Shown here: positions 54,254 through 62,550 of the stretch, piece after piece | How the letters are laid out: each line of letters opens with the position of its first letter | How positions within the stretch are numbered: position 1 is the first letter of the stretch | DNA from: Neomelitea salexigens DSM 19753 | Lineage (GTDB): Bacteria; Pseudomonadota; Gammaproteobacteria; Pseudomonadales; Spongiibacteraceae | DNA: 64,000 bases | NCBI RefSeq assembly: GCF_000422345.1 | Contig: NZ_AULP01000002.1 | Coordinates: 372,001-436,000 of the forward strand | Direction: 5' to 3' | Notes under the pieces: model-generated | Seen by the model: the letters and a program-made list of their open reading frames with translations, nothing else | Told to the model about the DNA's origin: nothing | Database searches by the model: none | Made by a program: the position numbers and the translations under genes

Positions 54254-55681
54254 TCATTCAGGAGACGCTTCCGGCACTGGCTGCCCGCGCCGGTAGATAC
54301 GGCTGGCCCCATACACCGCCACCCCGGCAAGAATACCAGGCAAGCCTTCATAAACCATGTTGTGAAGGTCGAAATAACGCCACAGTAGTGCCGTGGCGAT
54401 GCCAACCACACTCATCGTAATACTGACGCCCTGGCCGGGGCGACCGCCAAAAATAAGCACCAGCAACAGCGGCACAAATGCACTGGCTAATCCGGACCAC
54501 GCCATAACTACCATGGCAAAAACGCTTTGCGCACTGAGTAGCGCCCAGGTCAGAGCCGTGGCGGTAATACCAAACGTCGACAGCTTTAGCAGCCAGGGTT
54601 TTTCAATATTCTGTGGCAACAAGTCGTGGGTCAGCGCCGCGGATGAACTCAGAATTAAGGAGTCGGCGGTGGATAGCGTCGCGGCAAACACCCCGGCGAG
54701 AATCAGGCCAACCAGCACCGGCGGTAAAAGCTGTTGCGCCATGGTAGGCAAAGCGAGTTCAGCATCGAAGCTGCCAGCCTCGGGCAGGTATAGCCTCGAC
54801 AGCAAGCCAACAGACGTGGCCATTAAGTAAAACGCGGTGAACCACAGGTAATACCACTGGCGCGCGCGATTCATATCAGCGCCATCGCGCAGGGTCATAA
54901 ACCGCACCATCACATGGGGCTGACCAACCACGGAAAGGCCGGCAAACAGCCAACCCAATGCGAATAACACCGCCCCCATTACGCCGGGAAAGGCGAGATC
55001 CTCGGGAAACCAGTTCATGTAATCGGGTACGTCGCGCAACTGAGAGAGGGTCGCCTGAGCTCCACCCAGGCCATCGACCGCCACCCACAACAGCAGTCCC
55101 ATCGCGGAGATCATCACCATCGACTGCGCGGCATCGGTCCAGATTGATGCGCGAATCCCTCCTGCCAAGCAGTACATCAATACCAGTACAGCACCACTGA
55201 CCGCCCCCGCCCATATCGGCCAGTCGAACAAGACATGCAGCGCCTTGCTGCCAGCAAGCAATTGCGCAGCGGCGTAGGCGACCAGCAGCAGCAAACAAAT
55301 GGTTGCGGCTAACCTTTGGTAAGCGGGTTTTGCACTACCTGTCCACGACGACAACACGCCGATATAGCTAACCTCACCATTCCTGGCAGTCATCGCACGC
55401 AGTCTGCGATGCACAAAATGGGAAGCGATAAAGTCACCACTGATCCAACCCAGCATGACCCAAAACGCGGACAAACCAACAGTGTAGGTATAGCCAATAA
55501 CACCGATGAACATATAGCCGCTGTTATTAGTAGCCACCGCTGAAAGGCCGACTAACCAGGGCTTAACACTGTTGCTGGCTAGGTAGTAGTCCTTGCTGTG
55601 ATGGCTACTGTAGAAAAGTGACGACAGGCCGATAAGGACAAATAGACTTAAAAAAGCAATAAAACTCCAGGCAGTAAGCAT
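54254..55681 (-). CDS. sodium:solute symporter, PutP-like
   Basis: A 475-residue SSS-family symporter with 12 or 13 helices. SVKPWLVGLSAVATNNSGYMFIG at the start of TM2 and SVVGQPHVMVRFMTLRD in the middle match PutP-type sodium/proline transporters. FAATLSTADSLILSSSAALT carries the Ser/Thr of the Na2 site. The substrate could be proline or another osmolyte. It is last of a run reading ectA-ectB-ectC-ask-TPR protein-symporter, with a 36-bp gap to the TPR gene, so a role in taking up compatible solutes under salt stress is likely but inferred. AGGA precedes the ATG. Confidence 0.87.
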   Translation of the reverse strand: MLTAWSFIAFLSLFVLIGLSSLFYSSHHSKDYYLASNSVKPWLVGLSAVATNNSGYMFIGVIGYTYTVGLSAFWVMLGWISGDFIASHFVHRRLRAMTARNGEVSYIGVLSSWTGSAKPAYQRLAATICLLLLVAYAAAQLLAGSKALHVLFDWPIWAGAVSGAVLVLMYCLAGGIRASIWTDAAQSMVMISAMGLLLWVAVDGLGGAQATLSQLRDVPDYMNWFPEDLAFPGVMGAVLFALGWLFAGLSVVGQPHVMVRFMTLRDGADMNRARQWYYLWFTAFYLMATSVGLLSRLYLPEAGSFDAELALPTMAQQLLPPVLVGLILAGVFAATLSTADSLILSSSAALTHDLLPQNIEKPWLLKLSTFGITATALTWALLSAQSVFAMVVMAWSGLASAFVPLLLVLIFGGRPGQGVSITMSVVGIATALLWRYFDLHNMVYEGLPGILAGVAVYGASRIYRRGQPVPEASPE

Positions 55682-55717
55682 AGGCTTCCTATTGTTACTG
55701 CCCGGTGCCGAGCAGCG

Positions 55718-56608
55718 TTAAATATTGTCGTTTGCTGTTGAGTCAAGTAACTCGTGGACCAAGGGGTGGTCACGCAGAGACTCCAGTGTAGGGTCTCGCT
55801 CCAACTCCTCACGATAGGCTTCAGCTTGAGAAACCGCCTTAGCAAAGTAACGTGCGGCGTCATCGAGATTGCCCATTGCTGAGTGAGCGCAGGCTAACTG
55901 ATAAAATGCGTGGCCATTAGTTTCGTCGAGACTGAGGGCCTGATGACACAGATTAACCGCCCACTGTGGCTCGCCCTGATCCAGCGCGGCGTCAGCCTTG
56001 TAGGTGATGGCTTCGATGTCACTGGGGCGAATGGCCAGTATTTGGTCGTAGATGCCAATTTTACCCGCCGGACTGGCCTCCTGACTGGCACGCAACCACA
56101 GCGAATGGATCTCCTGCGTGCGGTTGATTTCTTCACGGTTGGATTCGATGTGCTCAGTTTCTTGCTTGAGTTGCTTCTCTATCGCACGCAATCGCTTTTC
56201 GTATTCTTCAACGATTTCGGCCACCTGCTCACTGGCAACACTATGCACTTTATCGCGAATATCACGCAGAGAATTCCAACCGATCAACACCAGCGCCGAA
56301 CTGACACCCGCGATTAAATAGAAGAAATACGTAACCGTATTGGTAGCGTAGGACACCGCTTTGTCTGCAGCGCCAAGCTCGCGATCCACCACTTCCTGAG
56401 TGAGTTCGCGATGCTTGCGCTCCATATCCATTCTTAGCGACCGCACTTCATCGAGGATATAGCGCTCGATGAAGGGGGAGTAGAGTGGCTCTTGCAGTTG
56501 ATCAATATGCTGATCGATCTGCTCGTCACTAACCTCTTGCTCTGAAGCAGCAAACGCCATTAAGGGTAGCAGCGCTGCCACTATCCAGCACAGGGTCAAG
56601 CCACGCAT
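55718..56608 (-). CDS. TPR membrane protein overlapping ask
   Basis: A 296-residue protein with a signal-like N terminus (CWIVAALLPLMAFAAS), an acidic region, one transmembrane helix at about residues 94-115 (FFYLIAGVSSALVLIGW), a coiled coil (about 120-170) and three TPR-type repeats (about 175-280, ending with the repeat around FAKAVSQAEAYREEL). The TPR part is probably cytoplasmic, the N-terminal part periplasmic. Function is unknown. The start overlaps the end of the aspartokinase gene by 13 bases, with GGAGAGG upstream, so it is in the ectoine operon. It could be a sensor or scaffold for osmotic state; that is inference. Confidence 0.75.
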   Translation of the reverse strand: MRGLTLCWIVAALLPLMAFAASEQEVSDEQIDQHIDQLQEPLYSPFIERYILDEVRSLRMDMERKHRELTQEVVDRELGAADKAVSYATNTVTYFFYLIAGVSSALVLIGWNSLRDIRDKVHSVASEQVAEIVEEYEKRLRAIEKQLKQETEHIESNREEINRTQEIHSLWLRASQEASPAGKIGIYDQILAIRPSDIEAITYKADAALDQGEPQWAVNLCHQALSLDETNGHAFYQLACAHSAMGNLDDAARYFAKAVSQAEAYREELERDPTLESLRDHPLVHELLDSTANDNI

Positions 56609-58035
56609 ATTGCCTCTCCGTGATCATGGACTTCTACTAAACAACGGTGCAGATTGGCGACCGCTGCCTCGTAGTCATCTTCATTGATCACGAACTGCAT
56701 GTCCACTTGACGCATAGACTGGTGCATAGCCAGTACACTGATATCCGCCGACGCCAATGCCGAGACCGTTTTTGCCAGCATACCTGGCACCTTCATATCA
56801 CTGCCAATGGCCGACACAATGGCCACCTTGCGCGTGCTAACTTCGGCAGTCGTGAATTCATCATTTACTGCTTTAACAATGCGCTTCACCGTTTTCAGGT
56901 TAGTGCCCAAGTAGTGGGTAATGGTGTTGGCGTTAATATCTTTGGTGATCACCGTCGCTTTAAAGCGAGAGATCGCACTGAGTATTCTCTGCTCGTAGTC
57001 CCACAGTGAACCGACCATGTCTTGGTCGAACACTTCCAGTGCATAAACTTGCTTGCGACCGGCAATAATTTCTACACAGGGGCGCTCACTGGTGTATTCA
57101 CCATCAATCAGCGTGCCGCCGTGCTCTGGTTCAAAGGTATTTTTCACCCGCAGCGGAATATTGTCCTGGCGCAGGCCCTTGGCGGCACGCGGATGAATCG
57201 CCTCCATGCCCAAATTGGCCAGCTGGTCGGCAACATCGTAATTAGTGCGGCCAATCGGCACGACTTTCTCTGCGCCAACCAGGCGTGGATCTGCACTGCT
57301 CAAGTGGTATTCCTTGTGAATGATCGCTTCTTCCGCCTTGCTCATTACCGCCAAACGACTAAACGTCATTTCGCTGTAACCGCGGTCAAAAGTCGCCATC
57401 AAGCCTTCACTGCAGTAGGCATAACCGGTAACAATGGGCAGCTCTTTCTGCACGTCGATCTTTTCCAGCTCACGCAGAATGTGGGCATCCAAGGGAATTG
57501 CCGATTCCATTCTCCAGCCGGAAAGATCAACAAAACGCGCGTTAATACCGTCGCGCTGCAGCAACTGGGCGGTGTTCCATGCACTGTGCACTTCGCCGAT
57601 ACTGGCCAGCATTTCACGCACCGTTAGCAGGTGATCTTCCAAACCAAAGTGTCCGTGCTGACACAGGCGGTGCAGGTTATCCATGCAGCGCTCAGCTTCG
57701 AACAAGCGGCCGTCAATAAACGCATTGGCCTCATTAAGTTGCTCGGCGTCGTCAAACAGCTCTTCGTTGATTTGATGCAAGGCCTTAGCAACATTGCGCA
57801 ACGCTTCGCGCCACAGTGCCTCACTGCCTTCATCATCGGCGAACAGGCCGTAGACACCCGGATTACCGTTGCGCTTATTTTCCAGCAACATATCCGTCAC
57901 GCCACCATAGGCAGACACAACAAAAATTCTGCCGTACAGGTGGTCACCTTCAGCACCCGCCAAAATAATATTGTCGCGAACCGCGGCATAATCGCTCATT
58001 GAGGTGCCGCCAATTTTTTCTACACTGTGTGACAT
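56596..58035 (-). CDS. ask: aspartate kinase, ectoine-operon type
   Basis: A 479-residue aspartokinase of the Ask_Ect type, which gives feedback-resistant aspartyl phosphate for ectoine synthesis. It opens VEKIGGTSMSDY (the KxGGTS family motif), has PLDAHIL and AYCSEGLMATFDRGYSE in the kinase domain and ends with two ACT domains (STRKVAIVSAIGSDMKVPGM). I chose the ATG at 58035, with GGAG 8 bp upstream, over an ATG four codons earlier without one. It lies 53 bp after ectC and overlaps the TPR gene by 13 bases. Confidence 0.92.
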   Translation of the reverse strand: MSHSVEKIGGTSMSDYAAVRDNIILAGAEGDHLYGRIFVVSAYGGVTDMLLENKRNGNPGVYGLFADDEGSEALWREALRNVAKALHQINEELFDDAEQLNEANAFIDGRLFEAERCMDNLHRLCQHGHFGLEDHLLTVREMLASIGEVHSAWNTAQLLQRDGINARFVDLSGWRMESAIPLDAHILRELEKIDVQKELPIVTGYAYCSEGLMATFDRGYSEMTFSRLAVMSKAEEAIIHKEYHLSSADPRLVGAEKVVPIGRTNYDVADQLANLGMEAIHPRAAKGLRQDNIPLRVKNTFEPEHGGTLIDGEYTSERPCVEIIAGRKQVYALEVFDQDMVGSLWDYEQRILSAISRFKATVITKDINANTITHYLGTNLKTVKRIVKAVNDEFTTAEVSTRKVAIVSAIGSDMKVPGMLAKTVSALASADISVLAMHQSMRQVDMQFVINEDDYEAAVANLHRCLVEVHDHGEAICVA

Positions 58036-58088
58036 CGTATTCTCCATTCGGTCATTAAAAAGGACGTTATTCGCGTGCTTTTTAATAA

Positions 58089-58472
58089 TCAGTCAATGGG
58101 ATAAACGCCATTTTCATCATGAACTTCCTTGCCACTTAGTGGCGGATTAAATACACAAGCCATTTTCATGTCCTCGCTACCACCGCGAAGTAAGTGCTTG
58201 TCGTGCTTGTCGAGGATATACAGCGTACCGGGCTCAATTTTGTATATCTTGCCGTCTTCAACGGTTTCGATCTCACCATTACCCGCCATGCAGTACACAG
58301 ACTCCAGGTGATTCTGGTAGTGGATTGGTGTTTCCGTGCCAGCAAGAATCGTGGTGATATGGAAAGAAAAGCCCATATTGTCGTCTTTCAGCAGCATGCG
58401 CACACTTTGCCAATTGCCGCCGTCGACTTTGCGTTCTGAATTTTCACACTCTTCCAATGTTCTTACGATCAT
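58089..58472 (-). CDS. ectC: L-ectoine synthase
   Basis: EctC cyclises N-gamma-acetyl-L-2,4-diaminobutyrate to ectoine, with loss of water. The 127-residue cupin protein starts [21 protein letters not shown] and contains [28 protein letters not shown], spanning the iron-binding and substrate residues. The start at 58472 fits the family; the longer frame from 58529 has no support, and only a weak GGA lies upstream. Its 92-bp gap to ectB carries two hairpins. Confidence 0.96.
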   Translation of the reverse strand: MIVRTLEECENSERKVDGGNWQSVRMLLKDDNMGFSFHITTILAGTETPIHYQNHLESVYCMAGNGEIETVEDGKIYKIEPGTLYILDKHDKHLLRGGSEDMKMACVFNPPLSGKEVHDENGVYPID

Positions 58473-58505
58473 TACTCGATTTCCAATTTCTTTAGTTGTT
58501 GCAAA

Positions 58506-58526
58506 GACCCGCTCATAAGGCGGGTC
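58506..58526 (-). other. hairpin 1 between ectB and ectC
   Basis: GACCCGC / GCGGGTC arms with a 7-base loop, followed on the minus strand by TTT. It may act as a weak attenuator or mRNA stabiliser. Confidence 0.6.
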
Positions 58527-58532
58527 CAAACC

Positions 58533-58550
58533 CGAGCCCGGGCGGGCTCG
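58533..58550 (-). other. hairpin 2 between ectB and ectC
   Basis: CGAGCCCG / CGGGCTCG perfect 8-bp arms with a 2-base loop, upstream of hairpin 1 in the ect transcript. No T-tract follows. Confidence 0.6.
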
Positions 58551-58564
58551 AATACAAGGCAGGA

Positions 58565-59836
58565 TTAAGACGCTTTTTTAACGTCTTTCAACAAGACTTC
58601 CGAGACGGCATCGGCGACGATATCCATGCCGCGAATCAGTTCGTCTTTGTCGATGGTCAGCGGGCAGAAACATTTTACGATATGCCCACGGTTACCGCAG
58701 GTTTCAATCACTAAGCCGCGCTCAAAACAGGCACGGGCTACCGCGTCGGCGGTATCACCATCGGCAAGGGCGATGCCCTGCATCATGCCGCGACCTTTAA
58801 CAGCCGCTCGCGTAACACCGTAGCGATCAGAAATTTTCTTGAAGCGGTCGCGTACAATCGCCGACTTTTCAATGATCTCGTTCGAGAAGCTCTCGTCTTT
58901 CCAGAAATGGCGAATGGCAGCCGCTGCGGTAACAAAAGCGTGGTTATTGCCACGGAAAGTACCGTTGTGCTCACCCGGTGCCCACACGTCCAGGTCGGGG
59001 CGCAGCAATACAATTGCGCAGGGCAGGCCGTAGCCACTCAGCGACTTCGACATCGTCACGATGTCGGGTTTGATACCGCTTGGCTCAAAGCTGAAGAAGG
59101 TACCCGTGCGGCCACAGCCGGCCTGGATATCATCAACAATCAACAGGATGTCGTGCTTGCGACACAGCTTTTCCAAGCCGCGCAACCAATCGCTATTGGC
59201 GACGTTCAAACCGCCTTCACCTTGCACACACTCCACCAGCACCGCTGCGGGAAGATCAATGCCCGAAGACGGGTCACTAAGTAGCTTATCCATCATCTTA
59301 ATGGTGTCGACGTCGCGACCGTGGTATCCACAAAATGGCATACGCGAAATGTCGCCCAAGGCAACACCGGCACCACCGCGGTGATGACCGTTACCCGTTG
59401 CAGCAACACTGCCCAGGGTCACGCCGTGGAACCCGTTGGTAAACGAGATAATGGTATTGCGGCCCGTTACCTTACGCGCCAGCTTCATGGCGGCTTCAAC
59501 CGCGTTGGTGCCGGTGGGGCCAGTGAACTGGAAGGTGTATTCCATATCGCGCGGCTTGAGAATGTTCTCGCTAAACGCGTTCAAAAAGTCGGCCTTGGCG
59601 TCGGTGTGCATATCCAAACCGTGGGTAATGCCGTCGCGCATGATGTATTCAACCAGTGCTTCTTTAAGCACCGGGTGGTTGTGACCATAATTCAGCGTGC
59701 CGGCACCGGCGAGGAAATCCAGGTATTGATTACCATCGACGTCGTACAGGTATTCACCCTGCGCCTTATTAAACGTTACCGGGAATGAACGTGCATAACA
59801 CTGCACTTCAGATTCAAGCTGATCAAAAATACTCAT
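58565..59836 (-). CDS. ectB: diaminobutyrate-2-oxoglutarate transaminase
   Basis: EctB transaminates L-aspartate-semialdehyde to L-2,4-diaminobutyrate with glutamate as donor. The 423-residue PLP enzyme has class-III features: [54 protein letters not shown] and the PLP lysine in [12 protein letters not shown] near residue 264. AGAGGA precedes the ATG. It lies 38 bp after ectA and is followed by two hairpins before ectC. Confidence 0.96.
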   Translation of the reverse strand: MSIFDQLESEVQCYARSFPVTFNKAQGEYLYDVDGNQYLDFLAGAGTLNYGHNHPVLKEALVEYIMRDGITHGLDMHTDAKADFLNAFSENILKPRDMEYTFQFTGPTGTNAVEAAMKLARKVTGRNTIISFTNGFHGVTLGSVAATGNGHHRGGAGVALGDISRMPFCGYHGRDVDTIKMMDKLLSDPSSGIDLPAAVLVECVQGEGGLNVANSDWLRGLEKLCRKHDILLIVDDIQAGCGRTGTFFSFEPSGIKPDIVTMSKSLSGYGLPCAIVLLRPDLDVWAPGEHNGTFRGNNHAFVTAAAAIRHFWKDESFSNEIIEKSAIVRDRFKKISDRYGVTRAAVKGRGMMQGIALADGDTADAVARACFERGLVIETCGNRGHIVKCFCPLTIDKDELIRGMDIVADAVSEVLLKDVKKAS

Positions 59837-59874
59837 AATAATGTCCTCTTAGCATCCTTTAATGTTGTCGACCG

Positions 59875-60411
59875 CTATTGTTCTAAAGGGGGTCGAGGGA
59901 AGGGTCCGATGCGAAGCAATGCCTCGCTGTCGTGTTTTCCGTGGAAATGGGCCTCGCGCTCGAACCAGATGTCGTGATTCAACTCGGTGTTCATATCCCG
60001 AGCGAAGCTGCGGAACAGTGCCCATGACGCCTCGTTGTCTGGCGTGATCGTCGTTTCTAAAAATCGCACATCGGCGCAAGCTGGCCGCTGCACAATTTCC
60101 TGCATCATTTTTTTTGCCAATCCCCGGCCACGTTGGCTCTTATCAACCACAACCTGCCACACGAATACTGTGTCGGGCTTGGCTGGGGGAATGTAGGCAG
60201 AGATAAAACCGACCAGCTGGCCATCTTCTTCTACGGCAACCGAGGTTTCTGAAAAGTGGGTACACTGCAGCAGATTGCAGTAGACCGAATTCGGATCGAG
60301 GGGGGGGCTATTCGCCACCAATTGATTGAGTGGATAGCCATCTTCCGCCGTAGGTTGGCGAAAAACCAGCTCAAAAGCGTCCGCTGACGTCGCTTCATTT
60401 GATTTCAACAC
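59875..60411 (-). CDS. ectA: L-2,4-diaminobutyrate N-acetyltransferase
   Basis: EctA acetylates L-2,4-diaminobutyrate with acetyl-CoA, the committed ectoine step. The 178-residue GNAT protein has PPLDPNSVYCNLLQCTHF, FVWQVVVDKSQRGRGLAKKM with the acetyl-CoA site Q/RxxGxG/A (QRGRGLA), and LETTITPDNEASWALF. The only available starts are GTG at 60411 and TTG at 60408, with no Shine-Dalgarno. The predicted -10 box is so close that the leader would be about 9 nt. A 19-bp palindrome covers the start codon. It is the first gene of the ect operon. Confidence 0.94.
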   Translation of the reverse strand: MLKSNEATSADAFELVFRQPTAEDGYPLNQLVANSPPLDPNSVYCNLLQCTHFSETSVAVEEDGQLVGFISAYIPPAKPDTVFVWQVVVDKSQRGRGLAKKMMQEIVQRPACADVRFLETTITPDNEASWALFRSFARDMNTELNHDIWFEREAHFHGKHDSEALLRIGPFPRPPLEQ

Positions 60412-60425
60412 AATTTATTTGTGTT
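60407..60425. promoter_or_regulatory. palindromic operator candidate for EctR
   Basis: aacacaatttatttgtgtt is a perfect inverted repeat (7-bp arms, 5-bp centre). It covers the ectA GTG and the predicted transcription start and abuts the -10 box, a position where a MarR-family repressor would block transcription. Confidence 0.7.
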
Positions 60426-60426
60426 C

Positions 60427-60454
60427 ATTATAAACCGGCCACAAAAATGAGCAA
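60427..60454 (-). promoter_or_regulatory. predicted sigma-70-type ectA promoter
   Basis: On the minus strand a perfect TATAAT (60427-60432) follows TTGCTC (60449-60454) at 16 bp. Transcription would start near 60420, giving a very short leader. The -35 match is partial. Confidence 0.65.
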
Positions 60455-60573
60455 AAAATAAACAATTTATGCTGTATTCGGCCTGTTTATGAACTCAACC
60501 TCCCAAATAATTACTTAGTACACGAAGCATTATAACCTTATGGCTGCACATTTTTCAAACAAAGGCTTAGAGA

Positions 60574-60595
60574 GCAATGCATCATGGCAATGCAT
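60574..60595. repeat. direct repeat upstream of ectR
   Basis: gcaatgcat occurs at 60574-60582 and 60587-60595, 13 bp apart, ending 47 bp before the ectR start codon. Each copy contains the palindrome atgcat. It may be a binding site for ectR control. Confidence 0.45.
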
Positions 60596-60642
60596 TTTTG
60601 CCGCAAGCGCACTAAAATGGGCCGATTGCGAGGACATCCAAC

Positions 60643-61164
60643 ATGAAAGATGACGACAATATCGAAGAGGTTTTGATTGCTCTGCGGCGCGTTACCCGCG
60701 CCGTTGACCTGCACTCCAAACACCTGATGAAGACCTCCGGCTTGACGGCGCCACAGATGCTGATTCTGCAAACCCTGCGCGATCAGGGCGACGCCATCAT
60801 TTCGGATATCGCCAAACAGGTGAGCCTAAGCCAGGCAACCGTCACCAGCATCATCGACCGACTGGAAAAGCGCCAGCTTGTGGTCCGCGAACGCTCGAGC
60901 CAGGACAAACGCAAGGTTTTTGCCTGCCTGACCGAGCAGGGCGCTGAAATTATTCGCAACGCGCCAACACCACTCCAGGAATACTTCAAGCGGCAGTTCC
61001 GCGACCTGCAGGACTGGGAACAAATGCAGATCATCAGCTCGCTACAGCGCGTCGCGCAGATGATGGATGCACAACATATCGACGCGGCACCGCTGCTGGA
61101 TGTGGGTGCCATCGACCGCCAGAGTGAACACGAGCAACCGAGCTTTGGCTTCAATGAAAAATAG
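60643..61164 (+). CDS. ectR: MarR family regulator EctR
   Basis: A 173-residue MarR-type regulator: helices and the winged HTH around TAPQMLILQTLRDQGDAIIS, SLSQATVTSIIDRLEKRQLV and the wing RERSSQDKRKVFACLTEQG. In methylotrophs and other ectoine producers, the divergent MarR gene ectR represses the ect operon. The divergent placement 231 bp from ectA supports that role here. GAGGA precedes the ATG. The 3' end contains the start codon of the cytochrome lipoprotein gene (11-bp overlap). Confidence 0.9.
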   Translation: MKDDDNIEEVLIALRRVTRAVDLHSKHLMKTSGLTAPQMLILQTLRDQGDAIISDIAKQVSLSQATVTSIIDRLEKRQLVVRERSSQDKRKVFACLTEQGAEIIRNAPTPLQEYFKRQFRDLQDWEQMQIISSLQRVAQMMDAQHIDAAPLLDVGAIDRQSEHEQPSFGFNEK

Positions 61165-61510
61165 TCGCGCGGCCATTGTTCTCTTAGCCATGCTGCTGGC
61201 CGCTTGCGGCGAACCCGGCAACAAGGCGGTAATGCCATCATCCTCTGACTTAAAGACGCTCTATATCCAGAGTTGCTATAGCTGCCATAGTCGCGGCACC
61301 AAGGGAGCCCCTCGCAGCGGCAATGCCGAAGACTGGCGGCCGCGACTTGAAAAGGGCATGGATACCCTTCTGCAGCACACCACAGGTGGCTTTAAGGCAA
61401 TGCCAGCAAAAGGGATGTGTGGCAGCTGCAGCCGCGAGGACTATCATGCGTTGATCACGTTTATGGCTACACCGCATCAAACCTCGCCTAAAGCGGCCGA
61501 AAACGACTAA
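61154..61510 (+). CDS. cytochrome c5-like lipoprotein
   Basis: A 118-residue protein with lipobox LLAAC (Cys18) and one heme c motif CYSCH (Cys41, Cys44, His45). AMPAKGMCGSCS near residue 85 offers the Met axial ligand and two more Cys, as in cytochrome c5 family proteins. It is probably a membrane-anchored periplasmic electron carrier. The ATG at 61154 lies inside ectR, 11 bp overlapping, and no Shine-Dalgarno of its own is obvious, so it may depend on ectR translation. A longer frame from 61067 lacks a signal peptide at its end. Confidence 0.83.
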   Translation: MKNSRAAIVLLAMLLAACGEPGNKAVMPSSSDLKTLYIQSCYSCHSRGTKGAPRSGNAEDWRPRLEKGMDTLLQHTTGGFKAMPAKGMCGSCSREDYHALITFMATPHQTSPKAAEND

Positions 61511-61590
61511 GCTAGAACCTCGTGGCGCTGATCTAGCGCCAATGCAAACACGTATTTCGACTCATAAGAACGTGCGCAGAGGACGCTGCT

Positions 61591-62550
61591 ATGGAAATTC
61601 CCCACCCGATTCAAATTGGTATCAGTGCTTGCCTGCTCGGCGACCAAGTTCGTTATGATGGCGGCCACAAGCGCCTCCCTTTTGCTACCGATGAGCTCAG
61701 CCGACACTTCGACTTTGTAAAAGTCTGTCCCGAGCAGGCCATCGGTATGGGCGTACCGCGCCCAACCATCCGCCTGGTCGGCGACCCGGAGAATCCGCGC
61801 TTACAGGGCAGCAAGGAAGGCCCGGATCTGGATGTCACCGAGAAAATGCAGGTTTTCGCCAGCGACACTGCCGCCAAGCTCGGACATATCAGTGGCTATA
61901 TTTTTTGCGCCAAGTCACCCAGCTGCGGCATGGAGCGCGTTCCCGTTGTCTCTGAAACGGGTCAGGGCTTAGGCAAGGTCGGCGTAGGCATTTATGCTCG
62001 CAAGCTGATGGAAGCCTTGCCACTACTTCCCGTAGAGGAAAATGGCCGCTTGAACGACCTGCCCCTGCGAGAGAATTTTGTACTGCGCGTTATCGCTTAC
62101 TCGCGCTGGCAGGCCATACAAGCAGAGGGGCTGACGGTGGCCGCACTGCAGGAATTCCATCGCCGGCATAAGTTTCTATTGCTCGCACACAACCAGTCTA
62201 TCTATCGGCAGTTGGGGCCACTGGTCGCCGATACCCTTAGTGACAACCTAGAGAAAAGTGCCGACGAGTACATCCGCCGCTTTATGGACGCTCTGAAGAA
62301 ACCCGCGAACCCCAAAAACCATCGCAACACGCTGATGCATATTCAGGGCTTTTTCAAAGACCACTTGGAAAAAGAGGACCGAGCACAACTAACCAAGGTG
62401 ATTGAGGACTACTCCAACGGCCTGCTGCCACTGCTGGTGCCACTGGAGATGCTGGCCATGTTTTTGAAAAAGTACCAAGTCGACTACTTATTGGATCAAT
62501 ACTATTTCGATCCCTATCCGCGCGACCTTAAATTGCGGGTGGGCCTGTGA
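61591..62550 (+). CDS. DUF523-DUF1722 fusion protein (YbgA-like C terminus)
   Basis: A 319-residue protein in two parts. The N-terminal DUF523 domain (about residues 5-150) has GISACLLGDQVRYDGGHK, VCPEQAIGMGVPRPTI and AKSPSCGMERV, whose cysteines (Cys in ACLLG, CPE, SCG) are conserved and likely bind an iron-sulfur cluster; related TudS proteins desulfurise thiouracil. The C-terminal DUF1722 domain (about 185-315) resembles YbgA, with HKFLLLAHNQSIYRQLG and QGFFKDHL. In many gammaproteobacteria this gene precedes a photolyase, as here. GAGGA lies before the ATG. The stop overlaps the phr start. Confidence 0.87.
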   Translation: MEIPHPIQIGISACLLGDQVRYDGGHKRLPFATDELSRHFDFVKVCPEQAIGMGVPRPTIRLVGDPENPRLQGSKEGPDLDVTEKMQVFASDTAAKLGHISGYIFCAKSPSCGMERVPVVSETGQGLGKVGVGIYARKLMEALPLLPVEENGRLNDLPLRENFVLRVIAYSRWQAIQAEGLTVAALQEFHRRHKFLLLAHNQSIYRQLGPLVADTLSDNLEKSADEYIRRFMDALKKPANPKNHRNTLMHIQGFFKDHLEKEDRAQLTKVIEDYSNGLLPLLVPLEMLAMFLKKYQVDYLLDQYYFDPYPRDLKLRVGL

